A DNA stretch of 64,000 bases from contig JBHHUB010000001.1 of assembly GCA_046753625.1 (NCBI GenBank), positions 9,482 to 73,481 on the forward strand, given 5' to 3'. Source of the stretch: JADFOB01 sp046753625. Lineage in GTDB: Bacteria > Planctomycetota > Phycisphaerae > UBA1845. The notes under the pieces are model-generated. The model was given only the letters and a program-made list of their open reading frames with translations. It made no database searches and was not told where the DNA came from. Both the position numbers and the translations under genes were made by a program. Positions 7,821 through 16,054 of the stretch are shown piece by piece; within the stretch, counting starts at the first letter, position 1, and the number at the start of each line of letters is the position of its first letter.

Positions 7821-8702
7821 TCAATTGGGGACTACGAACCGGTCTGGGAAGGTGGAAATGTCGATGACCGTGTGGTTGGCGTCGGCCCGTCCGGTTTCGC
7901 GATAATTGGTGCGGAGCATGGCGAGCTTGCGGGCGACGCTGTTTTCCTCGACTTCTTCGCCCGGCTCCGAGCCCCAGAGGATGCGCCCGCCGGCGACGTC
8001 TGTGGCCAGTGCGATGTGGCTACTCCGGGGATCGACGCGACCACGATGGTTGTCCACGAGGACGGCGGTTATCTGATGGCGGTAGGGCTCTTGGGCAAGC
8101 CGGCCAATCACGCTGATTCCGGCTTTGATGTCCTCGCCGGGCCAGACTTGTCCCGGTTCCGGCGGTGGTCCGGCCACACCTTGAATCAGCGGTCGGTCGG
8201 GATCGTAGCGGTACAGTCCGGGCAACCGGACGGCATCGGCGCCAACGAGGCAGAAGCCCGTTTCAGATCGAATCATGGCGAAGGGAACCCGGAAGCGAGC
8301 CAGGACTTCAAAGCTTCCGTTGCTGCGTCGTCGGACGTGTTTGATATCCGCCACCCATGCGAGCGAGCCCACGCGATCGGCGATCCTCTTGCACATCGTA
8401 TGGTCCGTCCAATCTTCCTTTAGCAGATCGGACACGGAGGCATCCAAGTCCGGGCGTGCCAGCGAGGCCAAGGATTCGGGCAGGTTCGGGAAGATTACGG
8501 TCGGGGATGCTCGATCGGCGAGCCGCGCGAGGACGTGGGCTTCAAGCCGATTCATACCCAAGAGTCCGGCCAAGACCAAGACGGCAGGCAGGGCGAGAAA
8601 CGCGCCACAACGGGCGCAGCGCACGAGCGTTTCGGTCTGAACCGTGGGGACTCGGAATCGACCACGCGAACGGGGCTTTGGTTTTCTTTTTTTTCTTGCC
8701 AT
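7821..8702 (-). CDS. ftsQ: Probable cell division protein FtsQ (DivIB)
   Basis: The 293-residue protein has a basic N-terminus (MARKKRKPKPRSRGR), one membrane segment (about residues 34-50) and a periplasmic part. A POTRA-like segment (about 95-150: WVADIKHVRRR...FEVLARFRVPFAMI) is followed by a beta domain (LVGADAVRLPG). Sequence identity to classic FtsQ is weak; the call rests on this architecture and on the position right after ddl, the usual dcw order. FtsQ links FtsL/FtsB and recruits the septal synthase FtsW-FtsI. It is followed not by ftsA-ftsZ but by two membrane-protein genes. Confidence 0.75.
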   Translation of the reverse strand: MARKKRKPKPRSRGRFRVPTVQTETLVRCARCGAFLALPAVLVLAGLLGMNRLEAHVLARLADRASPTVIFPNLPESLASLARPDLDASVSDLLKEDWTDHTMCKRIADRVGSLAWVADIKHVRRRSNGSFEVLARFRVPFAMIRSETGFCLVGADAVRLPGLYRYDPDRPLIQGVAGPPPEPGQVWPGEDIKAGISVIGRLAQEPYRHQITAVLVDNHRGRVDPRSSHIALATDVAGGRILWGSEPGEEVEENSVARKLAMLRTNYRETGRADANHTVIDISTFPDRFVVPN

Positions 8703-8846
8703 AGGTTGGGGCTGTTTTGCTTAAGGTCGTCGTGTCTCGCAGGCTGGAAGCCGTCAGCCATCTACACGTCGTGGGGCCGTGCGGGCATCGAGCCTTCGGC
8801 CCGGTTTCGACTCGGACCATGCTGCGCTGTCGTATTTCGCGTCATA

Positions 8847-9812
8847 CTACGCGAGCGGTTTCTCCAAGGACAACTCGATGATCCGTTGACAAAGCCGGTC
8901 GAAGCTCATGCCGGCGCGCTGCGCCGCTTTGGGAACCAGGGAGTGGTTCGTGAAACCGGGAATCGTATTGATCTCCAGAATGAAAGGTTCCAGACTGTCG
9001 GCGTCGACCATGAAATCGACGCGAGAAAGCACGTCGCAACCCAATGCGCGGTGCGATTCAAGCGCAATCTCTTGGATTCGTCGAATCAACTCCGCCGGCA
9101 AATCGAGATCGAAAAGATACTCCGTATCGTTATCGACGTACTTGGCTTCGTAGTTGTAAAACTCCCGCTTGGTTCGGATTTCACACACGGGCAGGGCTTG
9201 ATTTCCAATGATGCCGCAGGTCAACTCCGGGCCGGCGATGTAGGCTTCCACCAGCACGCTGCCGTAACGCTCGACCAAGCCCGCTGCGGCCGATTGAAGC
9301 TGGCGCGGTGTCTTGACGATCACCGTGTCAACGCTGCTTCCGGATGCAACCGGTTTGGTCACGGCGGGGACGGGGAATCGCTCGGCCAGGCCGGCGATCG
9401 TCTCGGCCGTCACCAACTCGTAGGGGGGCGTGGGCAGCTTGCATTGCCTCAGGCGATTCTTGGTCTTGACTTTGTCCATGACCAGACGCGACACGTCCGC
9501 CGAGGAGCCGGAGTAGGCCATGTGGCGGCGATCGAGCTCGGCCTGTATCGTGCCGTCCTCGCCGAACGTACCGTGTAGGGCGATGAAGACGAAATCGGCC
9601 TCGTTTTCCAGAATGGCCAGATCGTCCGGGCCGATGTCGCCTGCGATCACGCGATGCCCCAATAGGTCAAGCGCCGTGGCTACGGCATGGCCGCTTTGCA
9701 GGCTGACCTCCCGTTCTACGCTCGGGCCGCCGGAAAGGACGATGATGTCGAGAACACCACCTGGCGAGCTTGCTGGGGCGATGGTCTGCATGGCGGCTTG
9801 CGTTGTGGTCAT
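8847..9812 (-). CDS. ddl: D-alanine--D-alanine ligase
   Basis: The 321-residue ATP-grasp enzyme joins two D-alanines for the peptidoglycan stem peptide in the cytoplasm. Visible family motifs: LSGGPSVEREVSLQSG near the N-terminus, FIALHGTFGEDGTIQ, the SGSS segment YSGSSADVSRLVMDK, the ATP-binding VTKPVASGSS, GPELTCGII, and the metal-binding C-terminal block VDFMVD...FILEINTIPGFT. Length is normal for the family. It lies between murB and ftsQ in the dcw cluster, with a 175-bp gap containing a GC-rich hairpin on the murB side. Confidence 0.95.
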   Translation of the reverse strand: MTTTQAAMQTIAPASSPGGVLDIIVLSGGPSVEREVSLQSGHAVATALDLLGHRVIAGDIGPDDLAILENEADFVFIALHGTFGEDGTIQAELDRRHMAYSGSSADVSRLVMDKVKTKNRLRQCKLPTPPYELVTAETIAGLAERFPVPAVTKPVASGSSVDTVIVKTPRQLQSAAAGLVERYGSVLVEAYIAGPELTCGIIGNQALPVCEIRTKREFYNYEAKYVDNDTEYLFDLDLPAELIRRIQEIALESHRALGCDVLSRVDFMVDADSLEPFILEINTIPGFTNHSLVPKAAQRAGMSFDRLCQRIIELSLEKPLA

Positions 9813-9927
9813 AGTGCAATCCTTCTTGTCGGTGGTGCGAAGTCGTTCGGCATCAGCCGTCAGCCGAAGTCATGGGGTGTATGACTCTTCCGACGGCTTT
9901 GCGCTCTAGTGTCGCGTACTCGTAAGT

Positions 9928-9960
9928 GCGCGGGCTCGTGCGCCCGCGCGGGCTGAAGCC
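9928..9960. repeat. GC-rich hairpin element, family C, copy 1
   Basis: GCGCGGGC (9928-9935) pairs with GCCCGCGC (9942-9949) around TCGTGC. The adjoining GCGCGGGCTGAAGCC (9946-9960) is repeated exactly, in the opposite orientation, at 45276-45290. It sits in the murB-ddl gap. No U-tract follows, so it is a REP-like element or processing site rather than a clear terminator. Confidence 0.5.
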
Positions 9961-9987
9961 AGCGGCTCGGCACATTCGTATTGCCCG

Positions 9988-10872
9988 TTACCAGATATCG
10001 ACCTCGGTTTCGAGCTCTATGCCGAAAGCTTTGCCGACGGCTTCACGTATCTTTTCGATCAGCCGGATAACGTCGCACGCCCGCGCGTCCGGCCGGGTTA
10101 CGATAAAGTTGGCATGTTTCTCAGAGACGCTGGCGCCACCGCAGGCAAGCCCTTTCAGCCCGGCGCGGTCGATCAGCGCGCCGGCCGACGCTCCGGTGGG
10201 GTTCTTAAAAACACATCCCGCGCTGCGGTCCTTCATCGGTTGCGACCGCTCTTTGTAAGCGAAGTATTCCGCGTACCGACCGCTGGATTCCCGGGGGTCG
10301 TCCTGAGCAAGCTGCATCGTGACCCGAACCACGATCTGATCGGTAATGTTGCTCCGGCGGTAGCCGAAGCCGAGCCGATCGGCGGACCAAGTCTCCAGAT
10401 CGCCGGATCGCGTAACGAGCAGGATTTCACGAACCACCGTTCCGATTTCGCCAAACCTGCCCCCGGCGTTCATTTTGACAGCCCCGCCCACGGTGGCGGG
10501 GATGCCGGCCATGCACTCCAAGCCGGACCAACCTTGTTCGCTGAGGTCGCGCGATAGCGGCATCAAGTCGCCACCGCCGCCCACCATCCACGAATCGTCC
10601 AGTCGCTCGACGTGCTTCAGCGCGGGCGCATCCAATCGTACGACCACGCCATCGAAGCCGTCGTCTCGAACCAGCACGTTGGCGCCGACGCCCAATACCT
10701 TGACCGGTACGCGCTGTTCGGCGGCCCGGCTCATCAGGCAGGACAGGTCTTGGGCATCACGCGGCCGGAACAGGCATCGGGCGTTGCCGCCCAGCCGGAA
10801 CCAGGTCATGCGTGCCAGCGGCACATCCTGTTGCATCCGGTCCGCAAAGTTTTTCCACCAGCTCATGGGCAA
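9988..10872 (-). CDS. murB: UDP-N-acetylenolpyruvoylglucosamine reductase
   Basis: The 294-residue flavoprotein reduces UDP-GlcNAc-enolpyruvate to UDP-MurNAc. Family motifs: TWFRLGGNARCLFRPRD, the FAD-binding VLGVGANVLVRDDGF, GLECMAGIPATVGGAVKMNAG, and the active-site SAGCVFKNP. The last of these has Cys where E. coli has the proton-donating Ser; this is common in type II MurB. The C-terminal ELETEVDIW carries the expected acidic residue. The chosen ATG overlaps the 3' end of murC by 116 nt; a later ATG at 10836 would shorten the overlap but removes part of the normal N-terminus. Confidence 0.95.
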   Translation of the reverse strand: MPMSWWKNFADRMQQDVPLARMTWFRLGGNARCLFRPRDAQDLSCLMSRAAEQRVPVKVLGVGANVLVRDDGFDGVVVRLDAPALKHVERLDDSWMVGGGGDLMPLSRDLSEQGWSGLECMAGIPATVGGAVKMNAGGRFGEIGTVVREILLVTRSGDLETWSADRLGFGYRRSNITDQIVVRVTMQLAQDDPRESSGRYAEYFAYKERSQPMKDRSAGCVFKNPTGASAGALIDRAGLKGLACGGASVSEKHANFIVTRPDARACDVIRLIEKIREAVGKAFGIELETEVDIW

Positions 10873-12235
10873 TTTTCCAAACGTCTCCGGCGCCCATCGT
10901 CACGACCAGGTCGCCGTCACGTACTTCATCGACCACCGTCTGCGCCACATCGGCCAGCGTGGGGAGGTAGCGGGCCTGACGCCCGTGGGCGCAGATGCGC
11001 TCGACGAGTTTCGCCGACCCCTCGGCCACGCGCGCACCAGGCTCGCGGGCCGCATAGATGTCCGGAACGATGATTTCATCCGCGTCTGCGAAGGAGTCGG
11101 CGAATTCGTCCATCAGGTCGCAGGTCCGCGCGTACTGATGCGGTTGAAATACAACGAACATTCGCTTGGGTTGGTAGCGATCTCGCGCCGCGCCGATCGT
11201 AACCTTGATCTCGGTGGGATGATGGGCGTAATCATCGACGATGGTGACGCCCTGTCCGTAGCCGCACCAACTCAATCGGCGCTGAATGCCCAAGAAATCC
11301 GGCATGGCGGCCGCCAGATCGTCCTCATCGGCGCCCGCATGATGCGCCAGCGCCGTGGCGGCCAATGCGTTGGCGACGTTGAACCGACCGGGGATGCTGA
11401 GGTGGGTTGAAAGCAGGACCTTGCCACGGTAGGCAACGTCGAAACGGAAGCGTCCCAAATCGCACTCAAGATGGATCGCGCGCCAATCGGCCGCCTCATC
11501 GAATCCAAAGGTTTCGATCGTGGCTGCCGTCGCCGCGGCGGCTTGGATGGCGATCGGATCGTTGCTGTTGCAAACCAGAAGACCGTCCGGCGCTACCTGC
11601 CCGGCAAACAATGCGAAGGCGTCGACCAGTTCGTCAAAGCTCATGTAGCAGTCAAGATGATCCCGCTCGACGTTGAGGATCGCCGCGAGCCGGGGACGCA
11701 ACTGTAGGAAGGACCGATCGAACTCACAGGCTTCCACAACAAAATGCTTGCCACGGTCGACCCCGCTGGGCCCGCCGAGTTGATCCGACTTGGCGCCGAA
11801 AATAAACGAAGGATTCAGCCCGGCGTTGCGGAGAAGCCAGGCCGCCAGGGCGGTTGTCGTGCTTTTGCCGTGCGTGCCCGCAATGGCCACGCCGACTCGA
11901 TGGCTCATGAGCCGGCCAAGCAATTCCGCGTACTTGATGACGGGCAGGTTTCGGCGCCGCGCTTCGACCAGTTCGGGATTCGTATCGGGCACGGCGGCGC
12001 TGATGACCACCAGATCGGTCCCCGGCTGCACCAAGTCGCTTCGATGGCCGATGGCGATTCGCGCACCGCGCGACACGAGCGTGCCGAGTCCCTCGAAGTC
12101 GCCCATGTCGGACCCGGATACGTCGGCCCCCATCTGAAGCAGCATGGCCGCCGCGCCGCTCATCCCGCACCCACCGATACCGATCAGGTGAACCCGACAA
12201 TTGCGAAATGGGCCGAAGGAAGGCGGTGCGGTCAT
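10757..12235 (-). CDS. murC: UDP-N-acetylmuramate--L-alanine ligase
   Basis: The 492-residue Mur ligase adds L-Ala to UDP-MurNAc. The start at the ATG at 12235 is set by AAAAGGAG six nt upstream; the frame is open further but unsupported. Domains: N-terminal Rossmann domain (VHLIGIGGCGMSG, residues ~15-27), central ATPase with GTHGKSTTT (120-128), NVERDHLD, and FNVANALAA, and a C-terminal domain with DDYAHHPTE and TMGAGDVW. The usual end is near HELVEKL, but this protein continues ~29 residues in a frame overlapping murB, giving an unusual 116-nt overlap. Confidence 0.95.
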   Translation of the reverse strand: MTAPPSFGPFRNCRVHLIGIGGCGMSGAAAMLLQMGADVSGSDMGDFEGLGTLVSRGARIAIGHRSDLVQPGTDLVVISAAVPDTNPELVEARRRNLPVIKYAELLGRLMSHRVGVAIAGTHGKSTTTALAAWLLRNAGLNPSFIFGAKSDQLGGPSGVDRGKHFVVEACEFDRSFLQLRPRLAAILNVERDHLDCYMSFDELVDAFALFAGQVAPDGLLVCNSNDPIAIQAAAATAATIETFGFDEAADWRAIHLECDLGRFRFDVAYRGKVLLSTHLSIPGRFNVANALAATALAHHAGADEDDLAAAMPDFLGIQRRLSWCGYGQGVTIVDDYAHHPTEIKVTIGAARDRYQPKRMFVVFQPHQYARTCDLMDEFADSFADADEIIVPDIYAAREPGARVAEGSAKLVERICAHGRQARYLPTLADVAQTVVDEVRDGDLVVTMGAGDVWKIAHELVEKLCGPDATGCAAGTHDLVPAGRQRPMPVPAA

Positions 12236-12352
12236 CGCAACTCCTTTTGCGAAAGAGAAAACCGTACGCGGTTCGTACCGGTTCTGCCAGTTCCCGTTGC
12301 TTAACGATAACGAAATCGCACCCCCGCGAACAGGGGGCACGCACACGTATTT

Positions 12353-13540
12353 TCATCGGGCCGTTTGCGGCGCCGGCTCCAACAATTCACAGCCCGCGTC
12401 GGGCCCGGATCGGGCGGTCGTTTCCAGGAGCATCCGGGCGATTCGATCCGCCGCATCGCTGGCGCCCAGGGCTCCCGCCGCGTCGGACATGGCCTTACGG
12501 AGCCGCTCATCGGACATGATTTCCTGTAGTGCCCGTTGCAAGCGGGGCGCGTTGTCGCGCACGTTCTTGGCGTCGAGGACGATCCTGGCTGCCGGGCCAC
12601 GTTCGGTATCCGCGAGGCATCGGGCGTTGGCGAGTTGGTGCATGTCCTTATGGTACGGATAGGGAAACAGAATCGACGGTTTCGCCAGCGCGGTGAGTTC
12701 CGCCAGCGTAGATGCGCCGCCCCGAGCGACAACCAGATCGGCGCACGCGAGCGCGTCGGCCATGTGCTCGGTGAAGGCGACGACCGCCGGGCTGTAGCCG
12801 GCATCGGCGTAGCCGGCGACAACGGATGCGTAGCCACCTCGCCCGGTCAGATGCAGCACCTGCCAGTCTACTTGATGTTTGAGGAACTCAGCGCACGCTA
12901 TGGTGGCTTCGTTGATCGTTCGCGCGCCTTGCGATGCACCGGTGACCAGCAGCGTTTTCTTGCCGGCGTCCAGGCCGAATCGTTGCAGCCCGTCGTCGCG
13001 GGAGCAGTGTGCGAAAGCGGCACGGACCGGACAGCCCACCACCTCAACATCGACGGAGCTTGGAAATGCGTCGCGCGCTTGGGGCCATTGCACGAATACT
13101 GTGTCCACGCAGCGCGCCAGGTGCCGGTTGGCGCGGCCGGGCAACGCGTCGGGGTTGAGCAGCGCGGTTGCAATGCCCAACCTGGCGGCTTGCCGCACCG
13201 GGGGAACGCAGCCGAGACCGCCCGTCCCAATCACCCAGTCGGGGCGGTCTCGCAGAAAGCGACTCCGGCAATCGCCGGCCGCCCGATGATACGCGGCGAT
13301 GATCCCCGGCCAGCGCCACGGCGCGGCCGATAGTTGCGCAAGTCGCTGGGGAATCAGATTCCATCGTGTGTTGGAAAGAATCTGTGCGTCGATCGGCCGG
13401 TTCGTTCCGAAAAAGACGATCCGGCAGCCTTTGAGCTGTCGCCTGAGCGCTCCGGCGACCGCCAGGGCGGGGTACAGATGACCGCCCGTTCCGCCGCCGG
13501 CGAACACGATGAGGGGTCGATTGGTTTCGGCGTGTTCCAT
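12353..13540 (-). CDS. murG: Lipid II synthase MurG (GT28 glycosyltransferase)
   Basis: The 395-residue GT-B enzyme transfers GlcNAc to lipid I on the inner face of the cytoplasmic membrane. Motifs: VFAGGGTGGHLYPALAVA (first G loop), DWVIGTGGL in the region of the second glycine loop, LLVTGASQGARTINEAT at the start of the C-terminal domain, and the donor-binding DLVVARGGASTLAELTA followed by KPSILFPYP. Length is slightly above the usual ~360 because of a tail after about residue 370. It starts 3 nt after the ftsW stop, so translation is probably coupled; murC follows after 117 nt. Confidence 0.95.
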   Translation of the reverse strand: MEHAETNRPLIVFAGGGTGGHLYPALAVAGALRRQLKGCRIVFFGTNRPIDAQILSNTRWNLIPQRLAQLSAAPWRWPGIIAAYHRAAGDCRSRFLRDRPDWVIGTGGLGCVPPVRQAARLGIATALLNPDALPGRANRHLARCVDTVFVQWPQARDAFPSSVDVEVVGCPVRAAFAHCSRDDGLQRFGLDAGKKTLLVTGASQGARTINEATIACAEFLKHQVDWQVLHLTGRGGYASVVAGYADAGYSPAVVAFTEHMADALACADLVVARGGASTLAELTALAKPSILFPYPYHKDMHQLANARCLADTERGPAARIVLDAKNVRDNAPRLQRALQEIMSDERLRKAMSDAAGALGASDAADRIARMLLETTARSGPDAGCELLEPAPQTAR

Positions 13541-13543
13541 GGC

Positions 13544-14767
13544 TTACGGCATGCTGGCTTGGGAAGAGGCCGTGCCGAAGCGAATCGCCGCCCCGCCGGC
13601 CAACGACTTCTGCCGACCGGGTTCGGCAGCTTGGCCGCGGAATGCTATGGCAGCCAGAAGGCCGATCATCACCGAGTAGGTAAGGATGCCGCTTCCACCG
13701 GCGGAAATCAGCGGGAGTGATATCCCCGTCGTGGGGGTCACCACGGTAACTACGGCGATGTTCATGACCGCCTGCCAGGCGATCATGGAAGTCAGCCCAA
13801 ACGCGAGCAGGCGTTCGAATTCCGTGGCGGCGGTGCGCATGGTTTTGATCCCCAGCCACACCATCGTGGCAAACAGGCCGATGATCACAAACCCGCCGAA
13901 CACGCCCATCTCCTCGCAGACCATCGCGAAGACGAAGTCGGTGTGGCTTTCCGGCAGGTAGCCGTGTTTCTGAATGCCTGCGCCAAGCCCGACTCCGAAC
14001 CAACCCCCCGATGCGATGGTGGTCAAGGATTGCAACGGTTGATAGCCGGAACCGAGCGGATCATGGTCGAGATTCAAGTAGGCTGTGACGCGCTTCCAGC
14101 GATAGGATTCGAAATAGATGAGGCCTGCCAGTCCGCCGGCACCGAGCAAGCCGGCCAAGCCGAGGTGGGTCCATCGGCACCCTGCCACGATCAGCACCAG
14201 CACCGCCACCACCGCCATCAGGCCGGCCGTTCCCACGTCTTCGCGGCCTACCAGCGCCGCACACACGCCTACGCAGCCGATCACCGGCAAAAACCCTTGT
14301 CGTAACGAGCGCAGGTGGATGTTTGGGAGGGTCGTCCACCAGGCCAGGAACACCACCATCGCCAGTTTGCAGAATTCTGAGGGTTGGATGTTGATCGTGG
14401 CGCCGCCGGCGGAAAACTGCAGCCAGCGGAGGGCGCCTCGATGTTGCGTTGCGAGGCCGGGAATCAATGGAAGTGCCAGGCCGATCATGGCTACGGCCCC
14501 CAAGGCGATCGCGGCGGCTGTTTGCCACGAGGCGGAGCCCAGCGCACCTGGGGCCAGACGGGAGACCAGCAGCATCAACCCAGCGCCTACGAGGACGAAG
14601 AGTGACTGACGACCGAAGGGATCGTGCCACGACAGGGAATCGAGAAGCGGTCGGGCGGGGGACGCGGTGGCGGATGCTACCGCGACCAAGCCCAGGACGA
14701 GGAGGGCGTATGCGACGATGACAATGGCATCGCGTCGCGTTTTCGACGGCGCTGTTGATTCCGGCAT
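13544..14767 (-). CDS. ftsW: SEDS-family peptidoglycan polymerase FtsW
   Basis: The 407-residue polytopic protein (about ten helices) is the lipid II polymerase of the divisome, working with the transpeptidase FtsI. Signature segments are present: INIQPSEFCKLAMVVFLAWW, the catalytic-region GREDVGTAGLM with its Asp, ESHTDFVFAMVCEEMG, and TPTTGISLPLISAGGSG. It lies between mraY and murG, as in canonical dcw clusters, which favours FtsW over RodA. Its presence alongside ftsI shows that septal synthesis genes are retained even though ftsZ is missing from this cluster. Confidence 0.92.
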   Translation of the reverse strand: MPESTAPSKTRRDAIVIVAYALLVLGLVAVASATASPARPLLDSLSWHDPFGRQSLFVLVGAGLMLLVSRLAPGALGSASWQTAAAIALGAVAMIGLALPLIPGLATQHRGALRWLQFSAGGATINIQPSEFCKLAMVVFLAWWTTLPNIHLRSLRQGFLPVIGCVGVCAALVGREDVGTAGLMAVVAVLVLIVAGCRWTHLGLAGLLGAGGLAGLIYFESYRWKRVTAYLNLDHDPLGSGYQPLQSLTTIASGGWFGVGLGAGIQKHGYLPESHTDFVFAMVCEEMGVFGGFVIIGLFATMVWLGIKTMRTAATEFERLLAFGLTSMIAWQAVMNIAVVTVVTPTTGISLPLISAGGSGILTYSVMIGLLAAIAFRGQAAEPGRQKSLAGGAAIRFGTASSQASMP

Positions 14768-14842
14768 GGCGAGTCTTCCCTGACTGTGGGGTACGCGCTC
14801 GCTCCGATCGCATATTTCGGGGCGTGCGCTACGCCTGGGAGG

Positions 14843-16054
14843 TTATCGTAACTTAATCGTTGCGAGTGCGAAACTCGCGAACATGGCCGCTACCAGCCAG
14901 AAGCGGACCACCGTCTGGGTTTCACTCCACCCGCCCAAATGAAAATGATGGTGGATCGGCGCGCAGCGAAGCACGCGTTGGCCACCGGAAAACTTGAAAT
15001 ACCCCACTTGCGTCATGACGGACAGGGCTTCGATCACAAAGACGCCTCCGGCGATCAGCAGCATCAACTCCTGGCGGGTCACGACGGCCACGTAGCCAAT
15101 CAATCCGCCCAGAGGGAGCGATCCGGTGTCGCCCAGGAATACCTTGGCCGGATAGCAGTTGTACCAGAGAAACCCAAGGCACGCCCCGCAGATAGACCCG
15201 CAGAACACCACGAGCTCGCCGCATTGGGGCACATGCAGGAACAGCAGTTTGGCCGCGAGCACTTCGTTGCCGACGATGTAGGTGAGTACCGCGAACACCA
15301 ACGAGCAGATGGCGACGCAGCCGGCGGCCAACCCATCCATGCCGTCCGTCAGATTGACCGCGTTGGACGTACCCGTCGTCACCAGGACCGTAACAAACAT
15401 GAAGGCCAGAGCACCGAGCTGAATGCCGACTTTGTAAAACGGTACGGAGAGAATCTTGTACGCTTCCACGAGGCCCGGCTCTACCAGCGGGCTGGAAATC
15501 GCGAAATTGCTACGACCGTGATTGTAGACGTAGAAGCCGATCAGCACACCGAGCCCGATCTGAAAGAGCAGTTTTTCATAGGTTTTGAGCCCGTCACGCG
15601 AGCCTTGCCGGCGGGCGGAGGTCAGCTTGAGCCAATCGTCAACGCCGCCGAGGACCGTGAGCCAAACCAGGCACGCGAGCCCGAGCTGCACGTAGAAATT
15701 GGTCAGATCGCAGAGCAAGAAAACCGCCAGGGCGATCGTTCCCAGAACCAGGACGCCGCCCATGGTCGGCACATTGGCCTTGCCGTGCATGAGTTGATTC
15801 AAAGTGGCGTGGTCGAATTCCGGTCGATCGCCGACCTTCCACTTCAGTAGTCGATCAATGACGGGAGGGGCGAGTACCAGGATGACTAGAAAACAAAAAA
15901 GCGCCGCACAGGCTCCGCGAAACAACGGATCTTGATAGGCGTAGGGCTTGCCTTCGAGCCAATAGTCCAGCAGATGATAAATCACGATGACGTCAAGCCA
16001 CACATCCTGCGGTTCGAAATGATCATGTAGAAACGGTCGCCGTGGCCGTTTCAC
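14843..16054 (-). CDS. mraY: Phospho-N-acetylmuramoyl-pentapeptide transferase
   Basis: The 403-residue integral membrane enzyme makes lipid I from undecaprenyl phosphate and UDP-MurNAc-pentapeptide. Motifs: HGKANVPTMGG (usually GKxGTPTMGG), LGGVDDWLKL with the Asp pair, NAVNLTDGMDGLA, VFLGDTGSLPLGG, and the C-terminal APIHHHFHLGGWSE. About ten membrane helices are visible. The ATG at 16054 makes a 32-nt overlap with murF; a GTG at 16003 would remove it and matches the usual N-terminal length better. Confidence 0.93.
   Translation of the reverse strand: MKRPRRPFLHDHFEPQDVWLDVIVIYHLLDYWLEGKPYAYQDPLFRGACAALFCFLVILVLAPPVIDRLLKWKVGDRPEFDHATLNQLMHGKANVPTMGGVLVLGTIALAVFLLCDLTNFYVQLGLACLVWLTVLGGVDDWLKLTSARRQGSRDGLKTYEKLLFQIGLGVLIGFYVYNHGRSNFAISSPLVEPGLVEAYKILSVPFYKVGIQLGALAFMFVTVLVTTGTSNAVNLTDGMDGLAAGCVAICSLVFAVLTYIVGNEVLAAKLLFLHVPQCGELVVFCGSICGACLGFLWYNCYPAKVFLGDTGSLPLGGLIGYVAVVTRQELMLLIAGGVFVIEALSVMTQVGYFKFSGGQRVLRCAPIHHHFHLGGWSETQTVVRFWLVAAMFASFALATIKLR

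Noticed and set aside
10201..10227. Cys in place of the catalytic Ser of MurB (SAGCVFKNP)
   Set aside because: Cys at this position is widespread in type II MurB enzymes and still allows catalysis.
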